64,000 nt of DNA from Aminobacter carboxidus (GCF_014863355.1 NZ_JACZEP010000004.1:394932-458931), one strand, 5' to 3'. Counted from the first letter of the stretch, positions 19,609 to 29,632 are shown. Program-made: numbers and translations. The notes: generated by a model not told the origin, from the sequence alone.

Positions 19609-19818
19609 TCAGGCAGCCTGCAGCTGACCCGCAGACATCTTGCCCGACTTGTTGTCGCGCTCCATCTCGTAGGCGATCTTCTGGCCTTCGACGATTTCGC
19701 GCATGCCAGCCCGCTCGACAGCGGAGATGTGGACGAACACGTCCGGGCCGCCGTTGTCAGGCTGAATGAAGCCGAAGCCCTTGGTAGCATTGAACCATTT
19801 CACTGTGCCAGTGGTCAT
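19609..19818 (-). CDS. Cold-shock protein, CspA family
   Basis: 69-residue single cold-shock domain that binds single-stranded nucleic acid. RNP1 is KGFGFIQ and RNP2 is VFVHIS. The ATG at 19818 follows AAAAGGGG. The gene has an unusually AT-rich leader with hairpins, as expected for cold-induced csp mRNAs, and a strong terminator downstream. Confidence 0.96.
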   Translation of the reverse strand: MTTGTVKWFNATKGFGFIQPDNGGPDVFVHISAVERAGMREIVEGQKIAYEMERDNKSGKMSAGQLQAA

Positions 19819-20145
19819 AACAAACCCCTTTTCATGGCAATATTGATCGACAGCCAAGCGACTGCGTGGCTGTTTACATCGCGATTTTATTTGAAGGGAT
19901 GTTCGTTGGCGCACAGCGTCTTTGCGCAATAACAAAAATCGAACAAGCAAATATCGACAACCGGTATTTATATTCATTAGCTGTCGCTGTCAATTTTATT
20001 ATTCTGCTCGCGAAAACGGCCGCCCCGTGAAGGGGAATTGCCATCTCGACGGGATGCAGGGCCACCGGCGCGGCCGCATCTCCATTGACGGCCAGACATC
20101 GATGTCGAGCGACGATGCATCGTCGCGCCAGACGGACCGGGGCTG
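19819..20145 (-). promoter_or_regulatory. AT-rich leader/promoter region of the cold-shock gene
   Basis: 327 bases without a gene. The half nearest the csp start is AT-rich against a GC-rich background and contains a hairpin with arms ACAGCCA and TGGCTGT (19850-19873) and a smaller one around 19899-19925. Long structured leaders of this kind commonly control csp translation by temperature. The rest, toward the RidA-like gene, shows nothing I recognise. Confidence 0.45.
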
Positions 20146-20631
20146 CTATTTCAGCATGACGACGGCTTCAACCTCGAACAGCATCGGGTCGACGGCCAGC
20201 TTGGGAACGGGGATCAGGGTCTGCGCCGGCAGCGTGTCGCCGAACATTTCCTTGACGCTCTCGGTCAGCACGCCGAGCTTGGACATGTCGTGATCGACCA
20301 CGAACACGGTGAGCTTGGCGACCTGATCGGGCTTGGCGCCGAGTGCATCGAGCGCGCTGCGCAAATTGGCGTAGGCCTGCTTCACCTGGACGGCGAAGTC
20401 GGGCGACAGGCCGCCGGTGGCATCCTGGCCGCCCTGCCCTGAAATGTAGGCCACCCGGGCACCGGCGGGCACGATCACCGCCGTGCTGTAGCCGTTCGGC
20501 GAGGGATCATACAGGCTCGGTGGATTGACGATGGTCAACTTGAGATCGCTCTCGTTGGCTGTCGTTATGGTGGGAACTGCCATGGTCATGATGAGGCCTC
20601 CGATAAGCAGGTGCTTGATTGCGCGTGACAT
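20146..20631 (-). CDS. Exported RidA/YjgF-family protein
   Basis: 161 residues: a signal peptide (KHLLIGGLIMTMAVPTITTANE) followed by one RidA domain with GYSTAVIVPAGARVAYISGQ and the conserved C-terminal IPVPKLAVDPMLFEVEAVV. Cytosolic RidA hydrolyses reactive imines. This one lacks an obvious catalytic Arg in the RidA context and is exported, so it belongs to the divergent Rid groups with unknown substrates. It is divergent from a TetR gene with a long palindrome between the starts. Confidence 0.85.
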   Translation of the reverse strand: MSRAIKHLLIGGLIMTMAVPTITTANESDLKLTIVNPPSLYDPSPNGYSTAVIVPAGARVAYISGQGGQDATGGLSPDFAVQVKQAYANLRSALDALGAKPDQVAKLTVFVVDHDMSKLGVLTESVKEMFGDTLPAQTLIPVPKLAVDPMLFEVEAVVMLK

Positions 20632-20713
20632 GAATTCTCTCTTGGCTCTGCAGACCGGGAGCAACGTGCCCTCAATGCCTGCACGATCGACCTTCGACAC
20701 ATCGTCGACAGGA

Positions 20714-20760
20714 TGACTCGTACGATGTGCAATTTGTCGTATGGTACGTCGTACGAGTCA
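20714..20760. promoter_or_regulatory. Nested TCGTA/TACGA operator in the RidA-TetR divergent promoter
   Basis: Perfect 12-base arms TGACTCGTACGA (20714-20725) and TCGTACGAGTCA (20749-20760) enclose a second TACGA...TCGTA pair (20721-20725 and 20737-20741) and a TACGTCGTACG run. Several overlapping half-sites in the divergent promoter are what a TetR dimer pair would bind. Confidence 0.75.
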
Positions 20761-20827
20761 ACTGCACGGCATCGACATTCCTGACGCTGCCTGCCAAAAA
20801 CGCGGCTCCGACCTGCGAGGAAGACGA

Positions 20828-21523
20828 ATGGTGGCCAAACGTAGCGGCGCCCAGAGCAAACGGGCCCGGCCCGGTGAATTGCCCCGGCCGGTGCAGGAAC
20901 CGCGCAATGAACCGCCGCTCTCGCTGGAGCGCATCGTCGTGACCGCGGTCGAGCTCCTGGATGCCCAGGGGATCGACGGATTGACGATGCGGCGGCTGGC
21001 CGAGCGCCTCGGCTCGGGCGTGATGAGCCTGTACTGGCACGTCGACAACAAGGAGGATGTCTTTGACCTGGCGCTCGACAAGGTGCTCGAGTATCGCGGA
21101 GCGCCTGAAGCGACAGAGCCTCAGGAGTGGCGCGCGGAGGTCATCCATGTGCTCGAAGACTGGCGCACCAGCATGCTGCGCCATCCCTGGTCGGCATCGC
21201 TGCTGCCGCGCCGGGCGCTCGGACCGAACATCCTCGGTCGCCTGGAACTGCTGAGCAGGACCTTGTCAGAGGCCGGTGTGGCGGATGCCGACCTGAACGT
21301 CGCGATCTGGTCGCTGTGGAACCATGTGATGGGCTCCACCATCACCCGGGCGAGCTTCGAGCTGTCGGACGACGACAAGGCCGCAGCACAACAGCGCCTC
21401 ACAGGCCTCAGCGAGCGCTACCCGACCATCGAACGCTCTCGCCTGCTGCTGGACAGCGATTGGGACGGCACCTTCCGGCAAGGCCTCGACTTCCTGCTCG
21501 ACGGCCTTGCCCCAAGGCAATGA
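20828..21523 (+). CDS. TetR-family regulator with TetR_C-type ligand domain
   Basis: 231 residues: a basic N-terminal tail, then the helix-turn-helix at about 40-90 (GIDGLTMRRLAERLGSGVMS, LYWHVDNKEDVFDLALD), where LYWHV/N-K is the TetR hallmark. The C-terminal domain resembles the tetracycline-repressor C-terminal family. The ATG at 20828 follows a weak GAGGAAGACGA site. It probably represses itself and the divergent RidA-like gene through the palindrome between them. Inducer unknown. Confidence 0.9.
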   Translation: MVAKRSGAQSKRARPGELPRPVQEPRNEPPLSLERIVVTAVELLDAQGIDGLTMRRLAERLGSGVMSLYWHVDNKEDVFDLALDKVLEYRGAPEATEPQEWRAEVIHVLEDWRTSMLRHPWSASLLPRRALGPNILGRLELLSRTLSEAGVADADLNVAIWSLWNHVMGSTITRASFELSDDDKAAAQQRLTGLSERYPTIERSRLLLDSDWDGTFRQGLDFLLDGLAPRQ

Positions 21524-21563
21524 ACATTCGTCATTTGCCGGGCGAGACGGTGGGCCCTTCCTG

Positions 21564-21764
21564 CTAGCGCTGCATGCACCAATTCTTGGGCAGATGCTTT
21601 GGCCTGGCCATGGACAGGCCGGCGCGGAGGGCCTCGTCAAGGTCAGGTGTAAGGTATGCCGTCTCCGGGCCGCCACCGAAATGGTTGACCCGATGGCTCC
21701 CGCCTCTCTTGCTCATGAGAATTCCAACCAGCCTTAGCTGCTCCTGCACTTCGCGATATCTCAT
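21564..21764 (-). CDS. Small conserved-type hypothetical protein
   Basis: 66 residues beginning MRYREVQEQLRLVGILMSK, then GGSHRVNHFGG, TAYLTPDLDEAL. It looks like a real compact protein with an N-terminal amphipathic helix and a strand pair, similar in style to short rhizobial hypotheticals. An upstream in-frame start at 21806 is possible. It is alone between the TetR gene and a gap. Function unknown. Confidence 0.6.
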   Translation of the reverse strand: MRYREVQEQLRLVGILMSKRGGSHRVNHFGGGPETAYLTPDLDEALRAGLSMARPKHLPKNWCMQR

Positions 21765-22080
21765 TGGCTGCAATCCCCGCCATTCCCAGAAATCCCCCAG
21801 CAACATTAGTGAGCACTAAAATCATCTGGCGAGCAAGGATTGGGTTAACAAATGGTGAATCTTCCCATTTTGCGTTCGGCGATAGGACATCGTCTCGGCC
21901 CCTCTTTCGGCGAGACGACACCGACTTTGCCGCCTCTATTTGCTTGTTGGGAGGAACCCTATGGCGACCCAATGGGTTGAGGCCATGGAGCGAAGACCCA
22001 GAACCACCTTTTCGCTTCATCAGCGGGGCCTGCCGCGACCCCCTCCCGGCAGGCCTTCGCTGTTTCAAGGCGCGAGCGCT
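21765..22080. other. 316-base gap with a hairpin and one well-placed ribosome site
   Basis: There is a hairpin with arms TCGTCTCG and CGAGACGA at 21890-21918. A plus-strand ATG at 21961 has an excellent GGGAGGAA ribosome site, but the frame (to 22257) has Pro/Arg-rich, non-family sequence and runs antisense through the gene at 22081-22460. I do not call it as a gene. Confidence 0.4.
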
Positions 22081-22460
22081 TCATGGGTTCACAGCAGGCA
22101 CTGCGCTGCGGGAATGGTCGAGATACTCGATCAGTGCCTTGCGGAGTCTGGCAGCCATGCGCGTGACGGCGTGGTAGTCCCGAAAATGCTGCGGTCGTCG
22201 AACATGGCCTCCTCCATGAGGTCTTCGCCCTTGCGACAGGAGGCGATCGCCCTGTAGGCGATGGCAGTCGAGTTCAGGGCAGGAGCCGTGGTCAGCAGCT
22301 CTTCGGCAGTGTTCAGCGCGCAATTCATCCAGGCCCTCTGAGACGCTGCAAGGCTCGGCCACACGACGGGATCGAGCTCGACGATGGCATGCGCCATGGG
22401 CGGGGCTGCGAGGCTCAAGCCAAAACCCAGCATCATCGAAGCAAAATGTGCCGCTGCCAT
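22081..22460 (-). pseudogene. Small exported protein gene with an apparent frameshift
   Basis: From the ATG at 22460 (after GGTGGGGGAATCC) the frame encodes a signal peptide (ending PPMAHA) and a helical domain: VVWPSLAASQRAWMNCALNT, then IAYRAIASCRKGEDLMEEAM and FDDRSI. Near 22186 the protein-like sequence jumps to another frame as RDYHAVTRMAARLRKALIEY and ends at 22081. Adding one T to a TTTT run joins the two parts without loss. Either the gene is broken by a single-base deletion or the assembly has a homopolymer error. The two Cys and the helical pattern resemble small periplasmic rhizobial proteins of unknown function. An upstream ATG at 22535 is an alternative start. Confidence 0.6.
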
Positions 22461-22554
22461 GGATTCCCCCACCGAGGCAGACAGGGTGCAGCCGGAACTC
22501 GGCTCGACGCGTGAATTCTGGTGTGTCATGCTCATGTTTCTTTGGTGCTTTTCT

Positions 22555-22569
22555 TGATTAAAGAACTCA
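22555..22569. promoter_or_regulatory. RirA-type iron-responsive motif (TGA-N9-TCA) upstream of exbB
   Basis: TGA TTAAAGAAC TCA lies 67 bases before the exbB start, in the divergent region shared with the small exported-protein gene. TGA-N9-TCA is the iron-responsive operator described for RirA in Rhizobium. The motif is short, so chance matches occur; its AT-rich promoter position supports it. Confidence 0.55.
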
Positions 22570-22635
22570 ACAATGTTAGAGGCCCGGCACAACACCTGCC
22601 TTTGAGTCATTTCGTTGCGATCGGAGACTGCGGAC

Positions 22636-23847
22636 ATGAGAAGCATCTGGGGCATCACAAGCGCCGGGACGGCTTTTCCGTCGCAATGTCGCGGTCGCTC
22701 GATGCATGTCATCGCGGCAGCACTGTGCGTCGTCTTGAGTGCCGGCGCCGCTTTCGCCCAGCAGAGCGCGCCAGCAACGGTCGAGCCTTCGGCACCTGCC
22801 ACGGCCGCTCCGGTGGCCCAGACCAATCCGCCTGCGGTAGCTGCCGAGACGCCGGCCGGCCAGCCCGCAGCGCAGGCCGCGCCTGCTGCTGCTTCCACGC
22901 CCACGACGAATTCCGGAGCACCTGCAGCCGAGCCGGCTCAGCCGACTGGCAACGGCGCAGCGCAACCAGGTACCGTTGCCAGCGATCCAGCAGCGACTGC
23001 ACCGGCAGTGGCTCCGGAAGCCGGGCAGCCTGCCGTGTCGACGCCCATCGACACGACCGTCGGCGCGCCCGCCGGCACCGACGTCCCCAAGAGCCTGCTG
23101 CCGCATGACCTGTCGCCGTGGGGCATGTTCATGGCCGCCGACTGGGTGGTCAAGGCGGTGATGATCGGCCTTGCTTTCGCCTCGCTGATCACCTGGACGG
23201 TGTGGCTTGCCAAGTCGCTCGAGATCGCCGCTTCCAAGGCGCGGCTGAAGAAGGCGCTGCGCGGCATTCTTCATGCCCGCAGGCTGGCCGACGCTTCGCA
23301 GGCGCTCGGCGACCGAGCCGGCATCGGCAGCGTGCTTGTTCGCGCCGCCGTCGAGGAGTTCGAAATGTCGGGCCACGAATTCGGCCAGGCCGACGCTTCC
23401 GGCATCAAGGAGCGCGTCGAGTCGCGGCTGATGCGCATCCAGGCGCAGGCCGGTCGCCGCCTCAGCCGCGGCACCGGCGTGCTCGCCACCATCGGCTCGA
23501 CGGCACCTTTCGTCGGCCTGTTCGGCACCGTCTGGGGCATCATGAACTCGTTCATCGGCATCTCGGAATCACAGACCACCAACCTCGCGGTTGTCGCACC
23601 CGGCATCGCCGAAGCGCTGCTGGCGACCGCCGTCGGCCTGATCGCCGCCATCCCGGCTGTCGTGATCTACAATGTCTTCGCCCGCTCGATCACCGGCTAC
23701 CGCCAGGGCCTCGCCGACGCCGCCGCTGGCGTGCAGCGCTTGGTCAGCCGCGATCTCGACCGCCAGCCGCAGCGCAGCGAGCGCTCGCAGCCGGCGAATG
23801 AAGCCGTGCGCGGCAACGGGCGCATCGCGCCCGCGGTCGCTGTGTAG
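22636..23847 (+). CDS. exbB: ExbB, TonB-system energy transducer (MotA/TolQ/ExbB channel)
   Basis: 403 residues: signal peptide to about residue 41 (AGAAFAQ), an Ala/Pro-rich periplasmic linker of ~120 residues, a first membrane helix ([20 protein letters not shown]) near 175, and the two-helix channel domain with [20 protein letters not shown] and the second helix [20 protein letters not shown]. With ExbD it harvests proton-motive force for TonB. The long exported N-terminal extension is typical of rhizobial ExbB. The ATG at 22636 has GGAG upstream; a TTG at 22615 is a weaker choice. First gene of exbB-exbD-tonB. Confidence 0.95.
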   Translation: MRSIWGITSAGTAFPSQCRGRSMHVIAAALCVVLSAGAAFAQQSAPATVEPSAPATAAPVAQTNPPAVAAETPAGQPAAQAAPAAASTPTTNSGAPAAEPAQPTGNGAAQPGTVASDPAATAPAVAPEAGQPAVSTPIDTTVGAPAGTDVPKSLLPHDLSPWGMFMAADWVVKAVMIGLAFASLITWTVWLAKSLEIAASKARLKKALRGILHARRLADASQALGDRAGIGSVLVRAAVEEFEMSGHEFGQADASGIKERVESRLMRIQAQAGRRLSRGTGVLATIGSTAPFVGLFGTVWGIMNSFIGISESQTTNLAVVAPGIAEALLATAVGLIAAIPAVVIYNVFARSITGYRQGLADAAAGVQRLVSRDLDRQPQRSERSQPANEAVRGNGRIAPAVAV

Positions 23848-23857
23848 GAGACGGGCC

Positions 23858-24315
<458 letters not shown>

Positions 24316-24319
<4 letters not shown>

Positions 24320-25227
24320 GCGCGGCAACTCACGAGGCGTTCAGCTTCGGCGGCATCAGCCGTGGCGAGGCCGTGTTGTGGTCGACGGCAGCAGCCGTCA
24401 TCCTCTCCGTCCACATGGCCGGTGCCTGGTATCTCAACCAGCAGCCGCCGATGATGATGGAAGACATGCAGGCCCAATCGGCCGTGATGATCGACCTCGC
24501 GCCGATGGCGATGGCTCCAGAGGCCGTGCAGCAGGACGCCACCGACATGGTCGACAGCGCAGCGGCCGAAAGCGTCGAGGAAGTATCCGAGACCATTCCG
24601 CCCGATCCCGTCGAGCCGGTGACCGAGCCCGTTGAACCGCTCGAGCAGGTCGCCGAACTGACGCCGGAACCGCTGGAAGAGGTCACCGAGGCCGAACCAA
24701 TCGAGGAAGTGATCCCCGACATCGTCGAGGCACCGCTGCCCGAGGTGGCGATGGCGATCCCTGAACCGCGTCCAGAGGTCAAGAAGCCGAAGCCGGTGGA
24801 AAAGCCGGTCCGCGAAAAGAAGCCGGTGCAGAAGAAGCCGGAGCCGGTCAAGCAAGCCAAGGTCGAGAAGAAGCCGGCGCCGAGCGCTCCCGCCGCGAAG
24901 AAGTCGGCACAGAATGCCGACAGCGTACGCGCACCCGCGCCCGGCCAGGGCGGCGGCAAGGCGATGTCGCCGGCGCGCTGGCAATCGCGCGTGTTTGCCC
25001 ATCTGAACAGGCACAAGCCGCGCAACGCGCGCAACCGGGGCGTTGTCCAGGTGCAGTTCTCGTTCAATGCCGGCGGCGACGTGCTGTCGGTGAAGCTGCT
25101 CAATTCGTCGGGCGACCCGGCGCTGGACGAAGCCGCCGTCAGTTTGGTCCGCCGTTCGTCGCCGATACCGGCGCCGCCGCCGGCGGTGCCGACGAGCATC
25201 GTGGTGCCCATCGATTTCAAGCGCTAA
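24316..25227 (+). CDS. tonB: TonB energy-transducing protein
   Basis: 303 residues: one N-terminal membrane helix (about 20-40), a long Glu/Pro then Lys/Pro-rich spacer (EPVEP, KKPKPVEKPV repeats, about 85-200) that spans the periplasm, and a C-terminal TonB domain (RNRGVVQVQFSFNAGGDV, SSGDPALDEAAVSLVRRSSP). It carries energy to the outer-membrane receptors encoded at 27.3 and 54.9 kb. The acidic half of the spacer is longer than in E. coli TonB. Confidence 0.96.
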
Positions 25228-25600
25228 CAGCCGCCTGCCCCGTGGGTCATGGGGCAGTGCAGGCTTCATCGCATGATTGCTGCTCGCAGCCGGCCGACAG
25301 GGCCGGTTGGCGACGGGCTTGCCTCCCGGCAAGCATCCTGTGTTGTTTCTGCTACACCCGTAAAACTTTGTTGCTGCGACAATTGATGCGGGCCGCCCAG
25401 CGGCCGTCGCGGTTAGTCCAGCAGAATCAAACACTAAACATGATAAAAACAGGAAGGTTTTAGGCCGGAGTCCCGGCAACGCCGGAGATTTCCCTAAGGT
25501 GTTGGGGTTGCAGGCACTTTTTTGATGGCCTATCGAACCTCTGTCGCAGCCGCCCCAGGCATGCGCGATCGGAACTGGTGCAAAAACAAGAGTGAGAAAA
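25228..25600. other. 373-base gap with hairpins between tonB and the ECF sigma gene
   Basis: Just after the tonB stop there is a hairpin with arms CTGCCCC and GGGGCAG (25235-25257), then a CCGGCC/GGCCGG pair and a CTTGCC/GGCAAG pair around 25289-25337. Together they could end the exbBD-tonB message without a T-run. The right half is AT-rich (around 25420-25460) and is the likely promoter of the sigma gene. I found no TGA-N9-TCA motif in it. Confidence 0.5.
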
Positions 25601-26104
25601 ATGGCACTCACCAGGCTGATGTCCAGCTTTGCTACGTTGCGTCCGCGCATCGAGGCGCTGACGCGCGGCCGCGTCGGCTGCAGCGCGACCGCTGAAGACA
25701 TCGTTCAGGATACGTGGATCCGGCTGTCCAATGTCCGCAACGACGATGCCATCGACAACCATGCCGCCTTCACCATGCAGGCGGCGAAGAATGCCGCCAT
25801 CGGGCACTTCCGCAAGCAGCAGCGGCGCAGCGAGATCGACGCCGAGGTCAACGATCTTTTGTCGGCGTCGGTCGACGAAATCTCGCCCGAACGCATCGTC
25901 ATGGGCCGCGACATGCTGCGCGCCGTCGACAAGGCACTGCAGACGATGCCGGAAAGAAGCCGACGCATCTTCCTGATGAACCGCGTCAACGGCATCTCGC
26001 ACCGTGAGATCGCCCGCCAGCTCGGCATCAGCGACGAGGCGGTCTACTACCATATCCGGCGGGTTGTCGAACGCCTGGCCGAGCTGCGCGACAGCAACGG
26101 CTGA
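25601..26104 (+). CDS. FecI-like ECF sigma factor
   Basis: 167 residues, region 2 (about 10-75: AEDIVQDTWIRLSN) and region 4 (about 110-160: MPERSRRIFLMNRVNGISHR, REIARQLGISDEAVYYHI) only, so an ECF factor of the iron-starvation FecI group. The ATG at 25601 is chosen; a GTG at 25592 is in frame. Followed by fecR and a TonB receptor with a signalling domain, the standard surface-signalling order. It would activate the receptor gene and probably the asb genes when the siderophore binds. Confidence 0.93.
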   Translation: MALTRLMSSFATLRPRIEALTRGRVGCSATAEDIVQDTWIRLSNVRNDDAIDNHAAFTMQAAKNAAIGHFRKQQRRSEIDAEVNDLLSASVDEISPERIVMGRDMLRAVDKALQTMPERSRRIFLMNRVNGISHREIARQLGISDEAVYYHIRRVVERLAELRDSNG

Positions 26105-26218
26105 CCTGATCCAAGATTTATTTTGCCGTGACGCTTAGGCGTGGTGCCATCTCGCGTGTCTATGATAGCAAGATGGTTAGTGTGCCCAAACAGATGGGCA
26201 CCGCTTACGTGACTGGTG

Positions 26219-27190
26219 ATGGGCAAAGGGCAACAACGATCCGAAATCGACCGTGGCGTCGCACTGGATGCGCGCGACTGGATCGTACGACTGACCGCCG
26301 GCAATGTCCGCCGGCAGGATCTTGACCGATTCCACGCCTGGCGCGCCCAGTCGCCGGAGCATGCGCGCGCATTCGCCCGCGAAAAGGAATTCTGGCAGTT
26401 GCTGCAGAACGTGGATGGCAGCGGCCTGGATGCCACTTCAGTAACTGCGCCAAGACAGCGCCAGGCTGTCAGCCGGCGCACATTTCTCGTTGGCGGTGCC
26501 GTGGCCGCCTCGGCGGCGGCGGTCGCTGCGCCGCGCGTGCTGAGCTGGATGCGGTCGGACTTCACAACCGGCGCCGGCGAGCAGGTGACCGCCACCCTGC
26601 CCGACCGCTCGACAATGCTGCTCAACACCAACAGCGCCGTCGACGTCGACTTCCAGCCGGGCCTGCGCCTGGTGAACCTGCTCTCGGGCGAAGTGGAGTT
26701 CTCGGTCAGGCCGGACACCGGCGCGCCGTTCCGGGTCGCAGCGCTTGGCGGCAACAGCGATGCCTTCGAAGGCACCTATACCGTGCGCTCCATCGCCGAC
26801 GAAGTGACTGTCACGGCGTCGGCTGGAGCGATTGCCGTCACGGCCGGTGACAAGCATGCCCTGGCCAACACCGTGTCGCTCGCGCCCGGCCAGCAGACAC
26901 GCTACCTCAGTGGCGAAGCGCCGATCGCGGCAGCCGAGGTGAACCTTGCGAGCGAACTGGCCTGGCGCGGCGGCCGCGTGGTGTTCGAGGGCAGACCGTT
27001 CAGCAGCGCGGTCGGCGAGCTTGGCCGCTATATCCCCGAGCGCCTCGTCATCGCCACGCACACGCATGACGCGAGCCCGGTCAGCGCCGTGTTCCTGACA
27101 CGCGACGCCCATGACGCGATCGAAGCTCTGGCCCAGACGCAAGGGATGACCGTGCACCGGGTTCCAGGCGTCGTCATCGTCATCTCCTGA
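26219..27190 (+). CDS. FecR-type anti-sigma/sigma regulator
   Basis: 323 residues. The cytoplasmic N-terminal domain (ALDARDWIVRLTAGN, RFHAWRAQSPEHARAFARE) is the DUF4880 part that binds the sigma factor. A single hydrophobic segment with two Arg in front lies at about 82-105, followed by the periplasmic FecR domain (VTATLPDRSTMLLNTNSAVD, LLSGEVEFSV). The C-terminal part meets the receptor's signalling domain. ATG 26219 directly follows an in-frame GTG at 26216. It passes the receptor's signal to the upstream sigma factor. Confidence 0.93.
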   Translation: MGKGQQRSEIDRGVALDARDWIVRLTAGNVRRQDLDRFHAWRAQSPEHARAFAREKEFWQLLQNVDGSGLDATSVTAPRQRQAVSRRTFLVGGAVAASAAAVAAPRVLSWMRSDFTTGAGEQVTATLPDRSTMLLNTNSAVDVDFQPGLRLVNLLSGEVEFSVRPDTGAPFRVAALGGNSDAFEGTYTVRSIADEVTVTASAGAIAVTAGDKHALANTVSLAPGQQTRYLSGEAPIAAAEVNLASELAWRGGRVVFEGRPFSSAVGELGRYIPERLVIATHTHDASPVSAVFLTRDAHDAIEALAQTQGMTVHRVPGVVIVIS

Positions 27191-27320
27191 TCCCAACGAA
27201 CTCGACCCAACTTATTTCAGAAAAATCGCAACTGGCTGTTTAGGCAGTTGGCCCCGCCGCGCGTCACACCATCGAGGGCGCTCGGTGGATGGGGCGCATG
27301 ATTTTTTGGGGACCAGCGCG

Positions 27321-29627
27321 ATGGGCAACAGCAACTTGGATTTTGGCGGCACGGCGTCGGGGCGCCTGCTGGCGCGGCTTCTGGTGGGTACGGCGCTCGG
27401 GGCGGGCATGCTGATTGTTGCGGCGCCGATGAGCGTGGCCCATGCGCAGTCGGCCACGCGCGCGCAGAGCATCAACCTGCCGGCACAGCCGCTCGGCCAG
27501 TCGCTGAAACAGCTCGCCGCCCAGACCGGCCTGCAGATCGCGTTCGGCACCGCTGAAATCGGATCGGCCCGCGCAGCTGCGGTCTCGGGCAATCTCTCAC
27601 CCGAACAGGCACTGCAAAGTCTGCTCGCCGGCAGCGGGCTGAACTATCGCTTCACTGGCCCCAACACGGTTTCTGTCCAGTCGGCCACCGCAAGCGCCGC
27701 GACCGCCGGGCTCAGCGTATCGGCCAATGGCGCGCTGGTTCTCGATACGATCGACGTGACCACTCTCGGCTCCGGCGGCAGCGTCAACAACGTCCAGATC
27801 ACGGCTGAGGATCTGGCGCAGAAGAGCCCTGTCGACCTGCAGGAAGTGTTCGCCAACGAGCCCAAGGTCGCTGTCGGCAGCTCGCTGCCGATGTCGCAAA
27901 AGGTCTATGTCCAAGGCATCGAAGAGACCAATCTTGCGGTTACAGTCGACGGAGCCCGGCAGAACAATAAGGTCTTCCACCACAACGCGACCAACCTGAT
28001 CGATCCCTCGCTGCTGAAGGCAGTCAGCGTCGATGCGGGTGTGGCGCCGGCCGATGCCGGTCCCGGCGCGCTCGGCGGCTCGATCGCCTACGAAACCAAG
28101 GATGCGCGCGACCTGCTCGAGCCGGGCAAGAGCCTCGGCGGGCTGGTCACCGGCACCTATGACTTCAACAGCAAGACCTCGACCGTCGGCCTGTCGGCAT
28201 TCGGCATGAAGGACGGCTTCGAGTTTTTCGGCTACCTGAACTTCGCCAAGGGCGACAACTACACCGCCGGCAACGGCAGCGAAGTCGGCGGCACCAGCGC
28301 CAACCTGCTGAGCGGCATCGGCAAGGTCGCCTACCAGGCGGAAAACGGCCATCGCTTCGAGTTGAGTCACGAGCAACTGCGCGATGATGCTCCAAGGCCG
28401 TTCCGCGCCAACATGGGCGAGCTCGATCCTCCCAAGTACTGGGAGCCGAAGATCCGCGACTACACGCTGGACCGCAGCAGCACCGTCTTCACGTTCACTG
28501 ACGATTCACCCGAAGGATGGTGGGATCCGAAAGTGGTGATCGCCTACACGAGCGCGACGGTGGAGACGCTCATCTATCCGAGGCCCGTGGCACCGAGCAC
28601 CGTTTCAGCCACTTATACCGGTATTGGCAAGACCGAGAGCCTTAACGGCAAGGCAGAAAATCGCTTCGCGCTCGACATGGGCAGCATCACCGCCGGCTTC
28701 GACTTCTACAAGGACACCGCCGATCTGGACGCGAAGGAAGATTCATCCACCGAGCATGCCAGCAATGTCGGCTTCTATGCCCAGGCCCGTCTCGAGCCAT
28801 GGGAGCGCACGCGGCTGTCGTTTGGCGCGCGCGGCGACAACCAGTGGTTCGAAGGTACCACTGGCCAGGAGTGGACCAATGCCGGGCTGAGCGGCAACAT
28901 CTCGGGCGAATACGACCTCATCCCAGACTTCCTGACCGCCAAGGCAGGCTATTCGCACGTCTGGGCCGGGGTGCCGCTGGCCGAGAATTTCAACTTCAAT
29001 CCGAACTGGAAATACGGCGACGGTCCGAAGCCGGTGACATCGGACAACTTCACCGCAGGGCTGGTCGCGACCTATGAAGGGTTCACCCTCGAGGGCGGCA
29101 TCTTCCGTACCGACATCTATGACGCGCGCACCGCCTACTGGGCTCCCGGCCGAGCCATCGAGGCACATGATGTCCGCTCACAGGGCTTCACACTCTCCGG
29201 CGGTTATGACTGGGGTGCAGGGAATTTCAGCGTCAAGTACGTCAACATCGACGTGACCATCGACGGTGGACCGGCGGATTCTTACCTCGGCAACTACCTG
29301 GCGACCCCGGTCGGCCAGATATTCACCCTCGCCGCGGTACACCGTTTCGAAGACTGGGGCGTAACCGTTGGCGGCGACGTCGAGATCGCCCTTGACTACG
29401 ACAAGGTGCCGAAGGGCTCGAAGCGGATCGAAGGGCACGAGGTGGTCAACGTCTTCGTCGAGTACCAGCCAGAGTCGCATCCGAACCTGACATTCCGCGG
29501 TGAGGTAAAGAACCTGTTTGACGAGAACTATGCCAGCCGCGCGACCTACGGCCAGGAGTTTAATGATGTGAAGCCCCTGCTGGAGCCGGGCCGGTCATTC
29601 CGGCTGAGCGCAACGGCCAAGTTCTGA
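27321..29627 (+). CDS. FecA-type TonB-dependent siderophore receptor with signalling domain
   Basis: 768 residues: signal peptide to about residue 41 (SVAHAQ), a secretin/TonB short N-terminal (STN) signalling domain at about 48-100 (INLPAQPLGQSLKQLAAQTG), a TonB box region near DTIDVTTLG, the plug (about 145-270) and a 22-strand barrel ending in Phe (LSATAKF). The STN domain marks it as the trigger of the FecIR pair upstream. Directly ahead of the asb genes, it is most simply the outer-membrane receptor for the siderophore made by this island. ATG 27321 has GGGGACC upstream. Confidence 0.93.
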   Translation: MGNSNLDFGGTASGRLLARLLVGTALGAGMLIVAAPMSVAHAQSATRAQSINLPAQPLGQSLKQLAAQTGLQIAFGTAEIGSARAAAVSGNLSPEQALQSLLAGSGLNYRFTGPNTVSVQSATASAATAGLSVSANGALVLDTIDVTTLGSGGSVNNVQITAEDLAQKSPVDLQEVFANEPKVAVGSSLPMSQKVYVQGIEETNLAVTVDGARQNNKVFHHNATNLIDPSLLKAVSVDAGVAPADAGPGALGGSIAYETKDARDLLEPGKSLGGLVTGTYDFNSKTSTVGLSAFGMKDGFEFFGYLNFAKGDNYTAGNGSEVGGTSANLLSGIGKVAYQAENGHRFELSHEQLRDDAPRPFRANMGELDPPKYWEPKIRDYTLDRSSTVFTFTDDSPEGWWDPKVVIAYTSATVETLIYPRPVAPSTVSATYTGIGKTESLNGKAENRFALDMGSITAGFDFYKDTADLDAKEDSSTEHASNVGFYAQARLEPWERTRLSFGARGDNQWFEGTTGQEWTNAGLSGNISGEYDLIPDFLTAKAGYSHVWAGVPLAENFNFNPNWKYGDGPKPVTSDNFTAGLVATYEGFTLEGGIFRTDIYDARTAYWAPGRAIEAHDVRSQGFTLSGGYDWGAGNFSVKYVNIDVTIDGGPADSYLGNYLATPVGQIFTLAAVHRFEDWGVTVGGDVEIALDYDKVPKGSKRIEGHEVVNVFVEYQPESHPNLTFRGEVKNLFDENYASRATYGQEFNDVKPLLEPGRSFRLSATAKF

Positions 29628-29632
29628 GACTG

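Noticed and set aside
21961..22257. Plus-strand small gene with a strong ribosome site
   Set aside because: Good GGGAGGAA spacing, but the product is Pro/Arg-rich without domain features and runs antisense to a better-supported gene.
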